Shown here: one piece after another, positions 10,440 through 19,744 of the stretch
Position numbering within the stretch: the stretch's first letter is position 1
Layout of the letters: each line of letters opens with the position of its first letter
Assembly (NCBI GenBank): GCA_049999725.1
Contig: JBNGIS010033953.1
Coordinates: forward strand, 1-29,543
Length of the DNA: 29,543 bases
Reading direction: 5' to 3'
DNA from: Haplomitrium mnioides
Taxonomy: Eukaryota; Marchantiophyta; Haplomitriopsida; Calobryales
The notes under the pieces: generated by a model
Told to the model about the DNA's origin: nothing
The model's database searches: none
The model's input: the letters and a program-made list of their open reading frames with translations, nothing else
Translations under genes and position numbers: made by a program

Positions 10440-11210
10440 TCAGATCAACTTTAGATTCAGAGGTTCCAAGGTCAACTTCAGACTCAGCAGCCCGTTGGTC
10501 AACTACGGAACTTAGGGTCGAGTGACGATCCAACTTCCACTTGGAAAGCGGCGGCAGATGACGCCCTTTGGACCTATGTCAACTTTGGAAACCCAAGTCA
10601 GCGTGGCGGTCCAACTTTCACTTGGAAAGTGGCGGCAGATGGCGCACTTTGGAACGGGGTCAACGTCGGATTCAGAGGTTCTGAGGTCAACTTCGAACTT
10701 AGTTGCCCGTTGGTTAACTGTAGAACCCAAGGTCCAATGACGGTCCAACTTCCACTTGAAAAGTAGGTGCAGACGACGCCTTTCAGAACTAGGTCGATGT
10801 CAGATTCAGAGGTTGTGAGGTCAACTTCAGACTCAACAGCCCGTTGGTCAACTTCGGAACCTAGGTTCCAGTGATGGTCCAACTTTTACTTGGAAAGCGG
10901 CGGCGCATGGCGCACCCTTGAGCGGGTCCGTGGTCAACTTCGGATTCAGGGAGTTTCGTGGTCAACTTTGGACGGAGCGGGTCCGCACTCAACTTCGGAT
11001 GGAGGGAGTTCTGCGGTCAACTTCAGACGGAGCGGGTCTGGGGTCAACTTCAGATTTAGACGAGTCTATGGTCAACTTTGGATTCAAGGAGTTCCACGGT
11101 CAACTTTGGACAAAGTGGGTCCACAGTTCACTTTGGATTCAAGGAGTTCCACGGGCAACTTCGGATGTAGTGGTCAACTTCAGACTTAGTGGTCTTGCTG
11201 TTCTCTTCAG
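10440..11210 (+). promoter_or_regulatory. U3 tandem array rich in GGTCAAC (W-box) in 3' LTR of G
   Basis: This is the counterpart of 1690-2420. Units start at a CCAACTT motif near 10530, 10610, 10743 and 10876 (spacing about 80, 133, 133). They are followed by shorter GGTCAACTTCGGATTCAGG-like units to about 11180. Unit order and spacing match the 5' LTR, so the array predates insertion. Confidence 0.6.
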
Positions 11211-11384
11211 ACTCACTCACCAGTCTTGGAACCCCTTTGAATTAGTCCTCAGTGAACTTTGGAATAGACCGTTAACCTTGGATAGTATGGACAAGTGTCA
11301 CCGCGTTCGGATCCCATTGCTAATAGGAAAAATGACCAATTCAAGAGGAAACGGAAAAGCACAAAGGTGGAGTGTGGGCGGAAA

Positions 11385-11406
11385 GGGGGGGGGGGGGGGG
11401 GGGGGG
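11385..11406. repeat. G22 homopolymer in 3' LTR
   Basis: Twenty-two consecutive G. The homologous place in the 5' LTR (near 2620) has only GGGGG, so this is either a late expansion or a sequencing artefact. Confidence 0.95.
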
Positions 11407-12612
11407 TACTGATTGATACAATGCGACATTGAGGGGGTTGGTGTGTATGCAAACAAGAAGCGTGCAAGCGATCTTGGACAGGAAGATGCAGAGAAAGAGG
11501 GAAGGGAGAATTCCAGTGAATCTTCACTTGAAGCGAGTGGACTTGTGCAGGGGGCTAGCAGGGTGGAGGTGGATAGGAGGGGCACTGAGAATCACTGGGC
11601 AAGGAGCTCTAGAGGTTCAAGCAATCGAGGTGTACTCATCTCTGCAAGTGGACCAGCATTGAGAGGTGAATCAATACTTGAAGCTGATGGGAGTTCTTTC
11701 AGTCTTGAATTTGGGAGAGGTTGCCAAGGGGGAATCTTGAGGTCATCTCAGCATTGATTGTGTAGGAGCATCAATCCCAAGGACGCTCGAAATGCGTTTG
11801 TGGTCTAATCTCTCAAGTGGAACCAAGAGAGGAGTGGCTGCGTTAGTGCCCGTACACTGTGGAGAAGATCCATTTGAGGTTCAGGGTGGAGTGTGTGGCC
11901 AGCAGTCGAGAGGACCGTCTTCCAAAGGTGGAAGTTAAAGAAGACCTCTTCCGAGCCTAAGGAAGTAAATTCAAGGCTTCTCGTGAGGGAAGTTGAAAAA
12001 TTATCTCGACGGGGTGTGTGGGTGAGAGATTGAAGGAAGGTTGGAGTTGTGGCTGATGAGGAGAGAAGTCTGCTGGGAAGGTCAAATCCTATGACGTTGA
12101 GAGGCATATAATTTTGGTAGAGTGCAGGGTGTGTGTCTTTAAGTGTGTGTATTAGCTAGATTTGCTCTTTGTTTGCATTTTTTGGAAAGCACTTCGGATT
12201 CGGAGTATACCTACATTTCGACTTTTTCAAAACTTGGGAAAACCCTGCAAAAGGGGAGTCAGAATTGTAGACATTGAGTCTTTGTATTTTGGATGCTGGA
12301 CTTTGATCATATTTTGTACACAAGATGTTTGGGCCCATTTTGGGATCCTTGAAACATACTTTGGAGTGCCACCAGAAGTGCTTTGGATTCGTATATATGC
12401 ATTTCGAAGTTGTATGTGAATGAGCATGATTGGTGTTGAAGTGATTGTTGATCATTGGAAAAGTCTGTAAGGTGAAGAGGAGCTTCCTTAAGACCTCAAA
12501 GAGAAAACTTGCAGCGGGACCATCTCATATAGGAACCTGAACCCCTACTTTGTCCGCCCGTGCCTTCCAAAGTGGCACTTTGGAGGTTAAGGTCTGAAAG
12601 AGGGGTGTGACA

Positions 12613-13095
12613 ATATCCAAAAAATTTTACTTTAGCTCTATATGCATAAAATAGACCATAACTCACTGTGCCTTTTGAGTAATGTAATGCTCTCCTTGCC
12701 ACATCTAAATGTGGTTTTTGTGGCATCTACATGAACTGAATAAGTATTCCCACATCATGAGACATGTTTGATCTTGTCATGGTCGCATAGATCAAAATTC
12801 TAACCATTTTCTAATACATAGTTGGATCTTCCAATTCATCTCCCAAATCAGCTAATAACTTTGCATTTTGCTCAAGCATAGTAGAAATAGGCTTACATGT
12901 TGTCATACCATATTTCTATAACATGTACATAATACACTTCCGTTGAAGTAACCAAATACCTTGTTGTGTTCTTTTTTACTTCTATGCCCAAGAAGTATAT
13001 CAATTCTCCCAAGTCTTTCATATCAAACTCAGCTCCAAGCCTTTTCTTCTTAACATTTGCATTCTACAGCTTATCATCACATGTAAAAATCAGAT
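12613..13095 (-). pseudogene. pol: Copia D: RT C-terminal part and start of RNase H, interrupted
   Basis: Read on the minus strand from 13095 it opens in the YVDD/LIFT region (LIFTCDDKL), then AEFDMKDLGELIYFLGIEV, a frame-shifted palm/thumb, and KPHLDVARRALHYSKGTVSY with GLFYAYRAKVKFFGY, the junction of RT and RNase H in Ty1/copia. Both ends are cut by other elements: G's LTR at 12612/12613 and the LTR of copia A at 13095/13096. The wording around KPHLDVARRALHY differs from copia A's RHWNGIKCIFIYL, so D belongs to another copia lineage. Multiple stops and shifts make it a relic. Neither its gag nor its integrase is recognisable in the window. Confidence 0.85.
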
Positions 13096-13362
13096 TGTTG
13101 TTACACTATATCTAGTAAGATAATTAGACTAATCTATAATCAGGTTTGAACCTATGATTAGTGCATATAACTAGAATTATGGTTTTTACTAATCCTAGGA
13201 GATTAGCACATATACCTTGATGACTTTTGAGCATGGTACACATTCACACATTCACACATATATTCATATATTGAGAGAGAAGAGAGAAGTGGAGAGGAGA
13301 TTTGCTTACATCTTGTATCTTGGTTCATGTATTGATGATTAAATGATCCTTCTATCTCAACA
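13096..13362 (+). repeat. 5' LTR of copia A (267 bp)
   Basis: It begins TGTTGTTACAC and ends ATCTCAACA, giving TGTTG/CAACA inverted ends. A primer-binding site follows, and its left edge coincides exactly with the place where copia D coding breaks off (LIFT...). CAGAT at 13091-13095 would be the target duplication; the partner copy is not found because the 3' end of A is gone. Confidence 0.65.
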
Positions 13363-13376
13363 CGTTATGAGCAGAT
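13363..13376 (+). other. Primer-binding site of copia A
   Basis: CGTTATGAGCAG follows the LTR end directly. Plant copia elements commonly have CGTTATCAGCAC here, so this is a one- or two-base decayed copy. Copia 2 shows the closer form CATTATCAGCAC at 16616. Confidence 0.6.
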
Positions 13377-14820
13377 GATAAGCTCTTAAAAAGACCAAAA
13401 ACAAAATATGTTGTACACCCACCTTCATCATTCTTCCATAGTTCTACAAACTAAATTTCATCTATCCATCTATCTCGAAACCTATTATTTCTTCCCCTTA
13501 TATTTTAATCTATTGAGCTGTTATGCTTTCTTCCTTTATTCATTTTATATGATATAATAATATATTATATTCTACATTCAGTAAGCATCATGGAACACAA
13601 TGAAGAAATTTCTCATACTTGAAGATTCAATTAGAGGTTCAATTCAAATTTTCATACTTCTATGTTCAAGTTGGAGTGGCATTGGATTCGCAATTCGATT
13701 GCAAATCAATATATGTGAAAATTTTAACATTATTCATCAAGATTTCAATGCACAAGTCTATTTCATCAACCTGAATGAGAGCTCAGTTTCATCAGACTGA
13801 GTCCATTCATCAAGCAAGAGAGTTTTTCACTGAATCCCAACAGAATGTATATTGATTAAAGCGGGATCAAAGACATTCATTCAAAGAAAATGAATCAAGT
13901 TGAATTGACACATATCTTGAAGCCAGATTGAACAAATTTTCTTGTGGAAGGATTGTTCCATTGGACATGAAGATTTCCCGAATTGAGTGAAATATTGAAA
14001 AGGATCAATTACTCAATAGAGATTTATCAAATTTGATGAAGAACTCATCTAATCTCACAGATTTCAGTGAGCTATGGAAGAAGATTTCTTTGAAGGTTGA
14101 AACGGAAAACAATCACATTTTTTGCATTGATTGAATCTATGAGGTGAAATGTTTGACACTAATCTATTGGAATTTTTTGAAAGTTTGAAAGCTGAAGTGC
14201 TCAGTCGTCGATATATTGCCATTTTGGTGAAAGTTCGATGTAGGGACACATCGGTATATCTTGAAAGCTAGAAAACAGTAGGGAAATGGTGTAATATCAC
14301 CATTTTTGACAACTACTTCTCATCTATGTTAAAATTTTAAAGAATCTTTTCATTGAAAGTTGAAAGCTTGAAAGGACTTTCATATGGAGTTATCAGAGAT
14401 ATATCTTTATTTTGGCATTTAATTTCAGCAAATATTGAAAGTTCGAAAACTACTCAGAGTAAAAGCTGAAAGTTTGAAAAGAGAAAGGCCAAGTTGATGT
14501 TGAAAATATGACAGAAAAATTATTTGACAAAAACTAAAATATTAAAATCTTGAAAGAAAGAGGAAGCATTTGGTTGAAACAACAATAAATTTCTATTTTA
14601 GACATTTAAGAAAAAAAAGAGAAAAAAAATTATAAAACTATTCTATGCTCGGAGGGGAAGCTGCTCCTATATTTGAATCAACCAATCCTTTGAACGACAT
14701 GTGGAGCAGATGCTACCTATTTGACAGGTTAATCCGCAGTCCCCAATGTAGGGGGTGAGGGAACCTCAGTTGAAGGAGGCTAAGAGTGCAATCTTCTTAT
14801 ACTCAACATCACCTTTGTCA

Positions 14821-14844
14821 CTTCACTTATGAGACAAAGTGAAG
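14821..14844 (+). other. Conserved hairpin in copia A leader
   Basis: Perfect 8-bp arms CTTCACTT and AAGTGAAG with an 8-base loop. The copia BC copy (29039-29062) keeps seven paired bases despite changes in the loop, hinting at structural conservation. Confidence 0.55.
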
Positions 14845-15412
14845 GTCCCATTTGAAGCAAAGGTAGCTTGGGATACTGAAGCAATTATCCAAAGCACTAG
14901 ATTAACTCTCGAAGTTGTTTTGTTCCCCAGACCTACGGGGTGATTGTCGAGCCTACGCTAAGTTCACTCTGAAACATGAAAATGCTCCCAAACCACATTT
15001 GATTATTGAACCTAAATTTATTCACCTTGACAACAACATTTTTTCAATCGATTTGTGTGCTAGCATTTGGCATCCATTTTCATATCTCAAGAGACAAATT
15101 TGATTGCCTGCTCCAAGTGATTTTATCAAACATAATTTCACTTTATATAATTAACAAATAAGTCTAAATAGAGAGCTACCCTCTCTTTCATTTACACATT
15201 TCTAGGCATAACAACTCTGTTATGTTTCTATATTAATTTTTCACTACACATGGAGATCAATTATCCTTCTTTGAAGCAAAATAGTTTAAGAATCATCAAG
15301 ATCTACACAATCACTATACTATGTATCTATTCTCAGCTACTCCAATGAGGTTTTGACCAACCATCCTGATTTCAATTCAGTTGGTTTGATCACATTGGAA
15401 GCCGATTATATC

Positions 15413-16235
15413 TTTCCAACATATCTCAAACAATTTAATATGGATAAATCTCATCCAGTAACATGACCTATGGAGATAAGAACACTGGATAGAGAAAAAG
15501 ATATTTTCCGAAAAAGGAAAGATATAAAGCCAATCCTAGGATCCAAGATGCCATATCTCTCCACTCTAAGGGCTCTAATGTATCTTGCAAATCAAACACA
15601 CCACGATATTTCTTTTGCTGTAAACTTGCTTGCAAGGTATAGCTCGCAACCTACTATACGGCATTGGAATGGTATCAAGTGTATTTTCATATATTTGCAA
15701 GGCACAACTCATATTGGACTATTTTTCCAAAATACTATTGATCAAATTCTTACCAGTTATACAGATGCATGATAACTTTCAGATATTGACAATGCTAAAT
15801 CCCAAATAGGTTATGTATTCCTACATGGCTCTAGAGCTATATCATGGAAAAATACAAAGCAAAATTTTAACTTGTACATCCTGAAACCATGCACAGATTA
15901 TTGCTTTGTATGAAGCTAGTAGGGAGTGTTTATACCTACGAAGGATGATAGATCATATTTGTTTACATTGTTGCTTACCTTGTATATCTAATCCGACTGT
16001 TAGTTTTTAGGATAACGTGGCATGTGTATAGCAAGTCCCACATGGTTTTATTATAGAAGACCGTATTAAACACACTATACCTAAGTTTTTCTTCAGCCAT
16101 GAGCAGTAGAATAACACTATCTCTATGCAGGTTATCTCTGGTAAAGAGAATATTGTTGATATTCTTACAAAAACTCTAACTCCGACACTGCACCAACATT
16201 TTTGTCATTCTCTTCGTCTATGGAGATTATAGACA
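15413..16235 (+). pseudogene. pol: Copia A RT C-terminus and RNase H pseudogene
   Basis: The recognisable sequence starts abruptly with YLKQFNMDKSHP and MEIRTLDREKD, the end of the copia RT thumb. It continues with MPYLSTLRALMYLANQTHHD, AVNLLARYSSQPTIRHWNGI and YLQGTTHIGLFF (15470-15772), the RT to RNase H connection. Beyond a stop at 15772 come IDNAKSQIGYVFLHGSRAIS and, near 16130-16200, GKENIVDILTKTLTPTLHQH, the normal end of copia pol (NIADIFTKAL-type). RNase H would remove template RNA during cDNA synthesis. Stops and shifts kill it, and everything upstream of the thumb is deleted. The sharp join to leader sequence near 15412 marks the deletion. Confidence 0.85.
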
Positions 16236-16508
16236 TTATCATTATGACTTCATTGACTATTATCTCATTATAAGGTCAACATCATCATACGTGTCTTTGA
16301 TATATCTTTGTTATATATTTTGCTTATGGAGTATTTTGAGATATCATTTGTTTAAATTTATGGCCTACACTCGACTTTCTTATTATTATTTCTTCTCTAT
16401 ATCAAGTCACTCTATGACATATTCATCCATGTATAAATGGTGGTTGTACTCTTTCCCTCGTAGGAGTATAAGAGGGTTTTAATGAGGCAACACCTTTATA
16501 CTTCATAT
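16236..16508 (+). other. 3' untranslated tail of copia A
   Basis: AT-rich, no gene. It contains a GAGGGTTTTAATGAGGCAAC stretch (near 16470), a word conserved upstream of the polypurine tract in plant copia elements. The same neighbourhood in copia 2 is at 21050-21100 (GGGAGGGTTCTAATTAGACC). It is cut by the LTR of copia 2. Confidence 0.55.
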
Positions 16509-16615
16509 TGTTATAGGGACATATATATACCCTATGTAAGTAGGTTACTCTCACTCATTTCAATCATTCGTCTCGAGACTCCCGTGTGTTTTTGTGCGGC
16601 GCTCATGCGATAACA
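16509..16615 (+). repeat. 5' LTR of copia 2 (107 bp, very short)
   Basis: It begins TGTTATAGGGACATATATAT and ends GCGATAACA, giving TGTTAT/ATAACA inverted ends. The first ~60 bases recur almost unchanged at 21188-21250 after a polypurine tract, which proves the start. It contains TATATATA within an inverted TAGGG...CCCTA pair. Bases 16616-16627 (CATTATCAGCAC) are the primer-binding site. Confidence 0.85.
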
Positions 16616-16814
16616 CATTATCAGCACAATAAATTGTGCAGCAAACATAAACAGGTACACGGGCTTGTGATCAACCAGACTTCATATCGATCGCCAGTTT
16701 GTACAAAGTACAAAATAATCGCCGCCTTGACCCAACTGCTGCATTCACCAACTATTCTGGTTCACCTCCCTCATTCACAAGTAATCTCAGATAATCATAG
16801 CACAGACTTGCAAT

Positions 16815-17760
16815 AACATATGTAGCATCTCTGAAATTCAAGGCCCTAAAATTGAATGGCTCCAAATACTTATCATGGTCACTAGATGTCACAGCATACA
16901 TGATATCCAAGGGCATTAGTAAAATACTCATCACGGATGATGTAACCCACATGATGCAGCCAAAGCCGTCATCCTGATTCGACACCATCTGGTGGAACCA
17001 CTCAGACTCCAATACCTGAACTACAACAGTCCCCATCTATAGAGGGAAGAACTAAAACTAAGATTTAACCATCTTACGAGCCCATCACTTCCTGTAGCGA
17101 GACACGACTAGATTAATCTCCGCATTCAGGACCATATGTCCATAGTCAATTACAATAGCAAATTGTTCCGTATTGTCTCACAATTGGCAATCTCTGGTCA
17201 CCCCATGATCGACAAGGAGCAAATAGAGAAAAATCTATCGACTTTCCCTATGAGAAATTTCATTTTAGCATCACAATATCGCAACATATGATTCACACAA
17301 TTCTCTGAACTCATAGCATACATGCCACTAGCCGAAAAACATCAAATCCTTCTCGTGGAAAATGTGAAGGAACGACCACCAGGGTCTGCCGCACCTCCAC
17401 AAAACTCTAAATCACACTTTACAAGGACTGTACAATATCCGTGCTCTAGAGATAGAAGTTTTTCCAGATGCAGAGGAAGGGGAAAATTTATATTTAGGGG
17501 GAGCACCACGAGCCCAAGCAATAGTTGACCTCTAACTCCCAAAAACAGGGATTAACATATTGAACGTTGTACATCAACGAGGCAAGAAATAGCTCAACAA
17601 TGCACATGGACCAACAGAGGAGGCAGGCAACCCAATAGAGGTTGATGAACTCATTCTCAATTATGCCAACCGCAGACGACTTGTAATAGCGGTGGCACTT
17701 GTGGCCACACCCAACGGTACTCGTGCACCTAACACGCCTATACCAACAGACCATTAAACC
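16815..17760 (+). pseudogene. gag: Copia 2 gag pseudogene (UBN2-type)
   Basis: After the leader (16628-16815, no gene) the frame reads FKALKLNGSKYLSWSLDVTA and ISKGISKILITDD-like sequence, the opening of the copia gag domain (LSGKNYLSWxLD-type). Further domain pieces appear across several frameshifts, up to LAEKHQILLVENVKERPPG (17322-17380), the end of the domain. A zinc knuckle near 17682-17726 is decayed: it reads C-N-S-G-G-T-C-G-H-T-Q-R-Y-S-C, with the second Cys of CxxC missing. Gag would form the particle and bind RNA. The number of shifts rules out function. Confidence 0.78.
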
Positions 17761-17879
17761 TTACAATAATGAGGTACACAGAAACTTATTTGAATTAACT
17801 CACATGGATGAGTATACATCATACAATTTACATCCTCAAAGTCACATGACTCATCCCTCTCTGTCAAACTAGGAAAAAC

Positions 17880-18215
17880 AATCTCAGATAACTTACATTG
17901 TAGATAGTGGATCTTCACACACTATACTACAAGATGGCAAGTACTTCTCATCGATTAAACCTTCTTTCAAGCCTATGACCACAATCACCGGCCACAACCA
18001 AATTGAAGAAGGACATGATCCAGCCACCATACTCATTTCAAACAGCACCAAACTGGATATCCAATCTGTCGTTTATGCACTCACATCAACTAGAAGCCTC
18101 ATCAGTTCCCACGATATACGACAAAATAGTTTCCATATTCAAACCGGAAATTTTCAGGACACTAAAGTCCTCCATATCTTTAGTCCAACAACAACAAGCT
18201 TTGACATATGAGAAT
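17880..18215 (+). pseudogene. Copia 2 protease pseudogene
   Basis: The frame reads TYIVDSGSSHTILQDGKYFS with the catalytic Asp at 17903 and the normal D-S-G triad. Then come TTITGHNQIEEGHDPATILI, VVYALTSTRSLISSHDIRQN and FHIQTG, typical of copia protease. It would cut the gag-pol polyprotein. The frame is open to the TGA at 18209, so this is the best-preserved domain of the element. Its counterpart in copia BC (22982-22990) has lost the triad. Confidence 0.88.
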
Positions 18216-18289
18216 CGTTTTCGTTATCCCCACCTGGCCTGTACACTACCACAATCTGCTCATACCATGTCTTTATGACACCGATATCA

Positions 18290-18905
18290 GCAGCCCTTAC
18301 ATGGCACAACCATCTAGGGCATCCCGGTCGAGACATGTTCTACGACATAAAAAACGACAACAAATGCATGCCACATAACGTGCATCCCCTGCCCTTGAAT
18401 ATCCCATGCGCATAAGGAAAATTGAAAAATTGCACCTTCTAACAACAAAATAACATCACAATTCCTTGATTCCTCGAGAGAATCTACGCTAATGTCTATG
18501 GACCTATCCATCCACCTTTTGGACCCTTTCGATACTTCCTAGTCACCATTGATGCATCATCCAAATGGTCACAAGTATCCTTGCTCACGACCAAAAACAT
18601 GGTCTTCCCGAAACTCCTATCTCAAATCTTGAAACTCTTGGCATAATTCCCTGAATACCCAATCAGAAATCTGAGAGTGGATAACATTGGAGAATTCTCT
18701 TCCCAAGCATTTGATGACTTTTGCACATCCGCCGACATAGATATCCAATACTCAGGTCCACATATACACTTTAAAAATGGCATTGAAGAATTTTCTATCA
18801 AGAGAATACAACTAATAGCAAGACCAATATTTCTGAATTCCAACCTCCCCACCACAACTTGGGGACACGCAGTCATGCACACAACATCCTTACTGCACTA
18901 AAGAC
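18290..18905 (+). pseudogene. Copia 2 integrase pseudogene, DD35E codons retained
   Basis: A gag-pre-integrase/zinc part starts TWHNHLGHPGRDMFYDIKND (18299 on). The core has YANVYGPIHPPFGPFRYFLV and TIDASSKWSQVSLL (first Asp at 18551), LRVDNIGEFSSQAFDDFC (second Asp at 18680) and HFKNGIEEFSIKR (Glu codons at 18785 and 18788). The second Asp and the later Glu are 36 codons apart, fitting DD(35)E. In-frame stops near 18414, 18439, 18467 and 18646 and loss of most zinc-binding Cys make it dead. It would splice cDNA into chromosomes. Confidence 0.88.
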
Positions 18906-19744
18906 CATCTGAATTCAATTAGAACTCCCCATGCAAGCTCGCAGGTGGAATTCCTACTAGTATCTCGCATCTTTGCACCTTTGGCTGCCTCATTCTTGTC
19001 CCAATCTTAGGACCACATCAAACAAAGATGGGACACCAACGTAAAAAAAGGCATATACATCGATTTTGAATCTACTTCTATCATATTATATCTTGAACCT
19101 TCAACCTCTGATGTGTTTTAGTCTTGATTTAAAGACTGTCAATTCTTTGAAGAATCTTTCTCACATCAGTTACAAGAGGACAAAGCTGTATAACCCAAAC
19201 TTGAGAACAACTTAATGTGGCACCAACACTTGCCATTAGAACTTGATCAACGAAATGGACAATCCAATGCCGAATTCAAAAAACTCCTCTATTTACAACA
19301 AACATTAATCAAAATGCCTCACGTATTTAATAATGCAGCTAGAATTACCAAATCATACGTTGATGCAACCAATGCGTCGGCTTGACTCCAAAAGTTGTCG
19401 TCTTTGCCACTCAAATACAGCCCAAAGCAAAACACAGTAGACCTACAGGCTCAAAGAATAAATCTAAATCACCAACATCATTACACGTTGTGATTGTTAA
19501 CTATTCCTATCTTGATCACATATGGGACAAAAACCAAACCTTTATGGATGACCTATTAAAATTCTATGTATCACAATCAATAAACAATGATATACTCAAC
19601 CATTTATTTGTACAATAAGTGCAATCTAGAACTGATTGGCCACAATTAGAGACAACCATAAATTCGAAACTAGACTCTCTCATACGACAACAAGTATTTA
19701 GACCTATAATGCCAGCACTTCCCAACATGAACCTCACAGATTAC
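18906..19744 (+). pseudogene. Copia 2 integrase-RT hinge, decayed
   Basis: The integrase C-terminus continues with LCTFGCLILVPILGPHQTKM (near 18970-19030). Then comes poorly conserved sequence with many stops, and near 19430-19480 a SRPTGSKNKSKSPT segment equivalent to the RPxGSKDKNP motif before RT in plant copia elements. This region normally links integrase and RT and varies greatly in sequence. Confidence 0.7.

Larger units (their letters stand above)
1313..12612 (+). mobile_element. Ty3/gypsy LTR retrotransposon G, decayed
   Basis: The layout is 5' LTR (interrupted), primer-binding site, gag, protease, RT, RNase H, integrase, polypurine tract, 3' LTR; RT before integrase defines Ty3/gypsy. 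The integrase ends in a GDLVLLYDS-type tail with no chromodomain visible. Together with the FLDGYSGYN RT motif, this suggests a non-chromoviral lineage of the Athila/Tat type (inference). The two LTRs differ at 12 of 91 positions in one hand-aligned stretch (2892-2982 against 11670-11760), 10 of the 12 being transitions, so the insertion is old. All genes contain stops or frameshifts. The right flank is copia D. The left end, with its target duplication, should lie beyond M2 outside the window. Confidence 0.92.
9853..12612 (+). repeat. 3' LTR of G, complete (2,760 bp)
   Basis: It begins TGTCAACCGG after the polypurine tract and ends GGGGTGTGACA at 12612, giving TGTCA/TGACA inverted ends. It is collinear with 1313-3845 over its last 2.55 kb. 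It carries U3 tandem arrays (about 10440-11210), a TATA-like GCATATAATTT near 12105, and a U5-like end. The next bases, ATATC (12613-12617), are the expected right-hand copy of the 5-bp target duplication. The flanking sequence is copia D on the minus strand. Confidence 0.92.
13363..15412 (+). other. Long AT-rich leader of copia A, no gene recognised
   Basis: About 2 kb with no convincing coding frame. The part 13900-14560 is full of degenerate GAAAGTTTGAAAG and GAAAGCTTGAAAG words. From about 14620 to 14880 it is conserved with 29010-29245 on the other strand (one stretch: 44 of 49 bases identical, 14812-14860 against 29023-29071). Collinearity continues to 15290-15412 against 28480-28610. 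A hairpin with arms CTTCACTT and AAGTGAAG lies at 14821-14844. The short frames at 13600-13800 and 14915-15103 resemble nothing I know and are probably chance. Confidence 0.6.
13096..16508 (+). mobile_element. Ty1/copia element A, internally deleted
   Basis: It consists of a 5' LTR (13096-13362), a primer-binding site, a long leader (to ~15412), an abrupt switch into the RT C-terminal end, RNase H and a 3' untranslated tail. Gag, protease, integrase and most of RT are absent. The tail is cut at 16508 by the 5' LTR of copia 2, and no 3' LTR of A is seen. The leader matches copia BC on the opposite strand at 28480-29543, so A and BC are copies of one family. Confidence 0.75.

Noticed and set aside
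13600-13800. 66-codon frame in copia A leader as a small gene
   Set aside because: No similarity recognised, AT-rich non-coding surroundings, length within chance.
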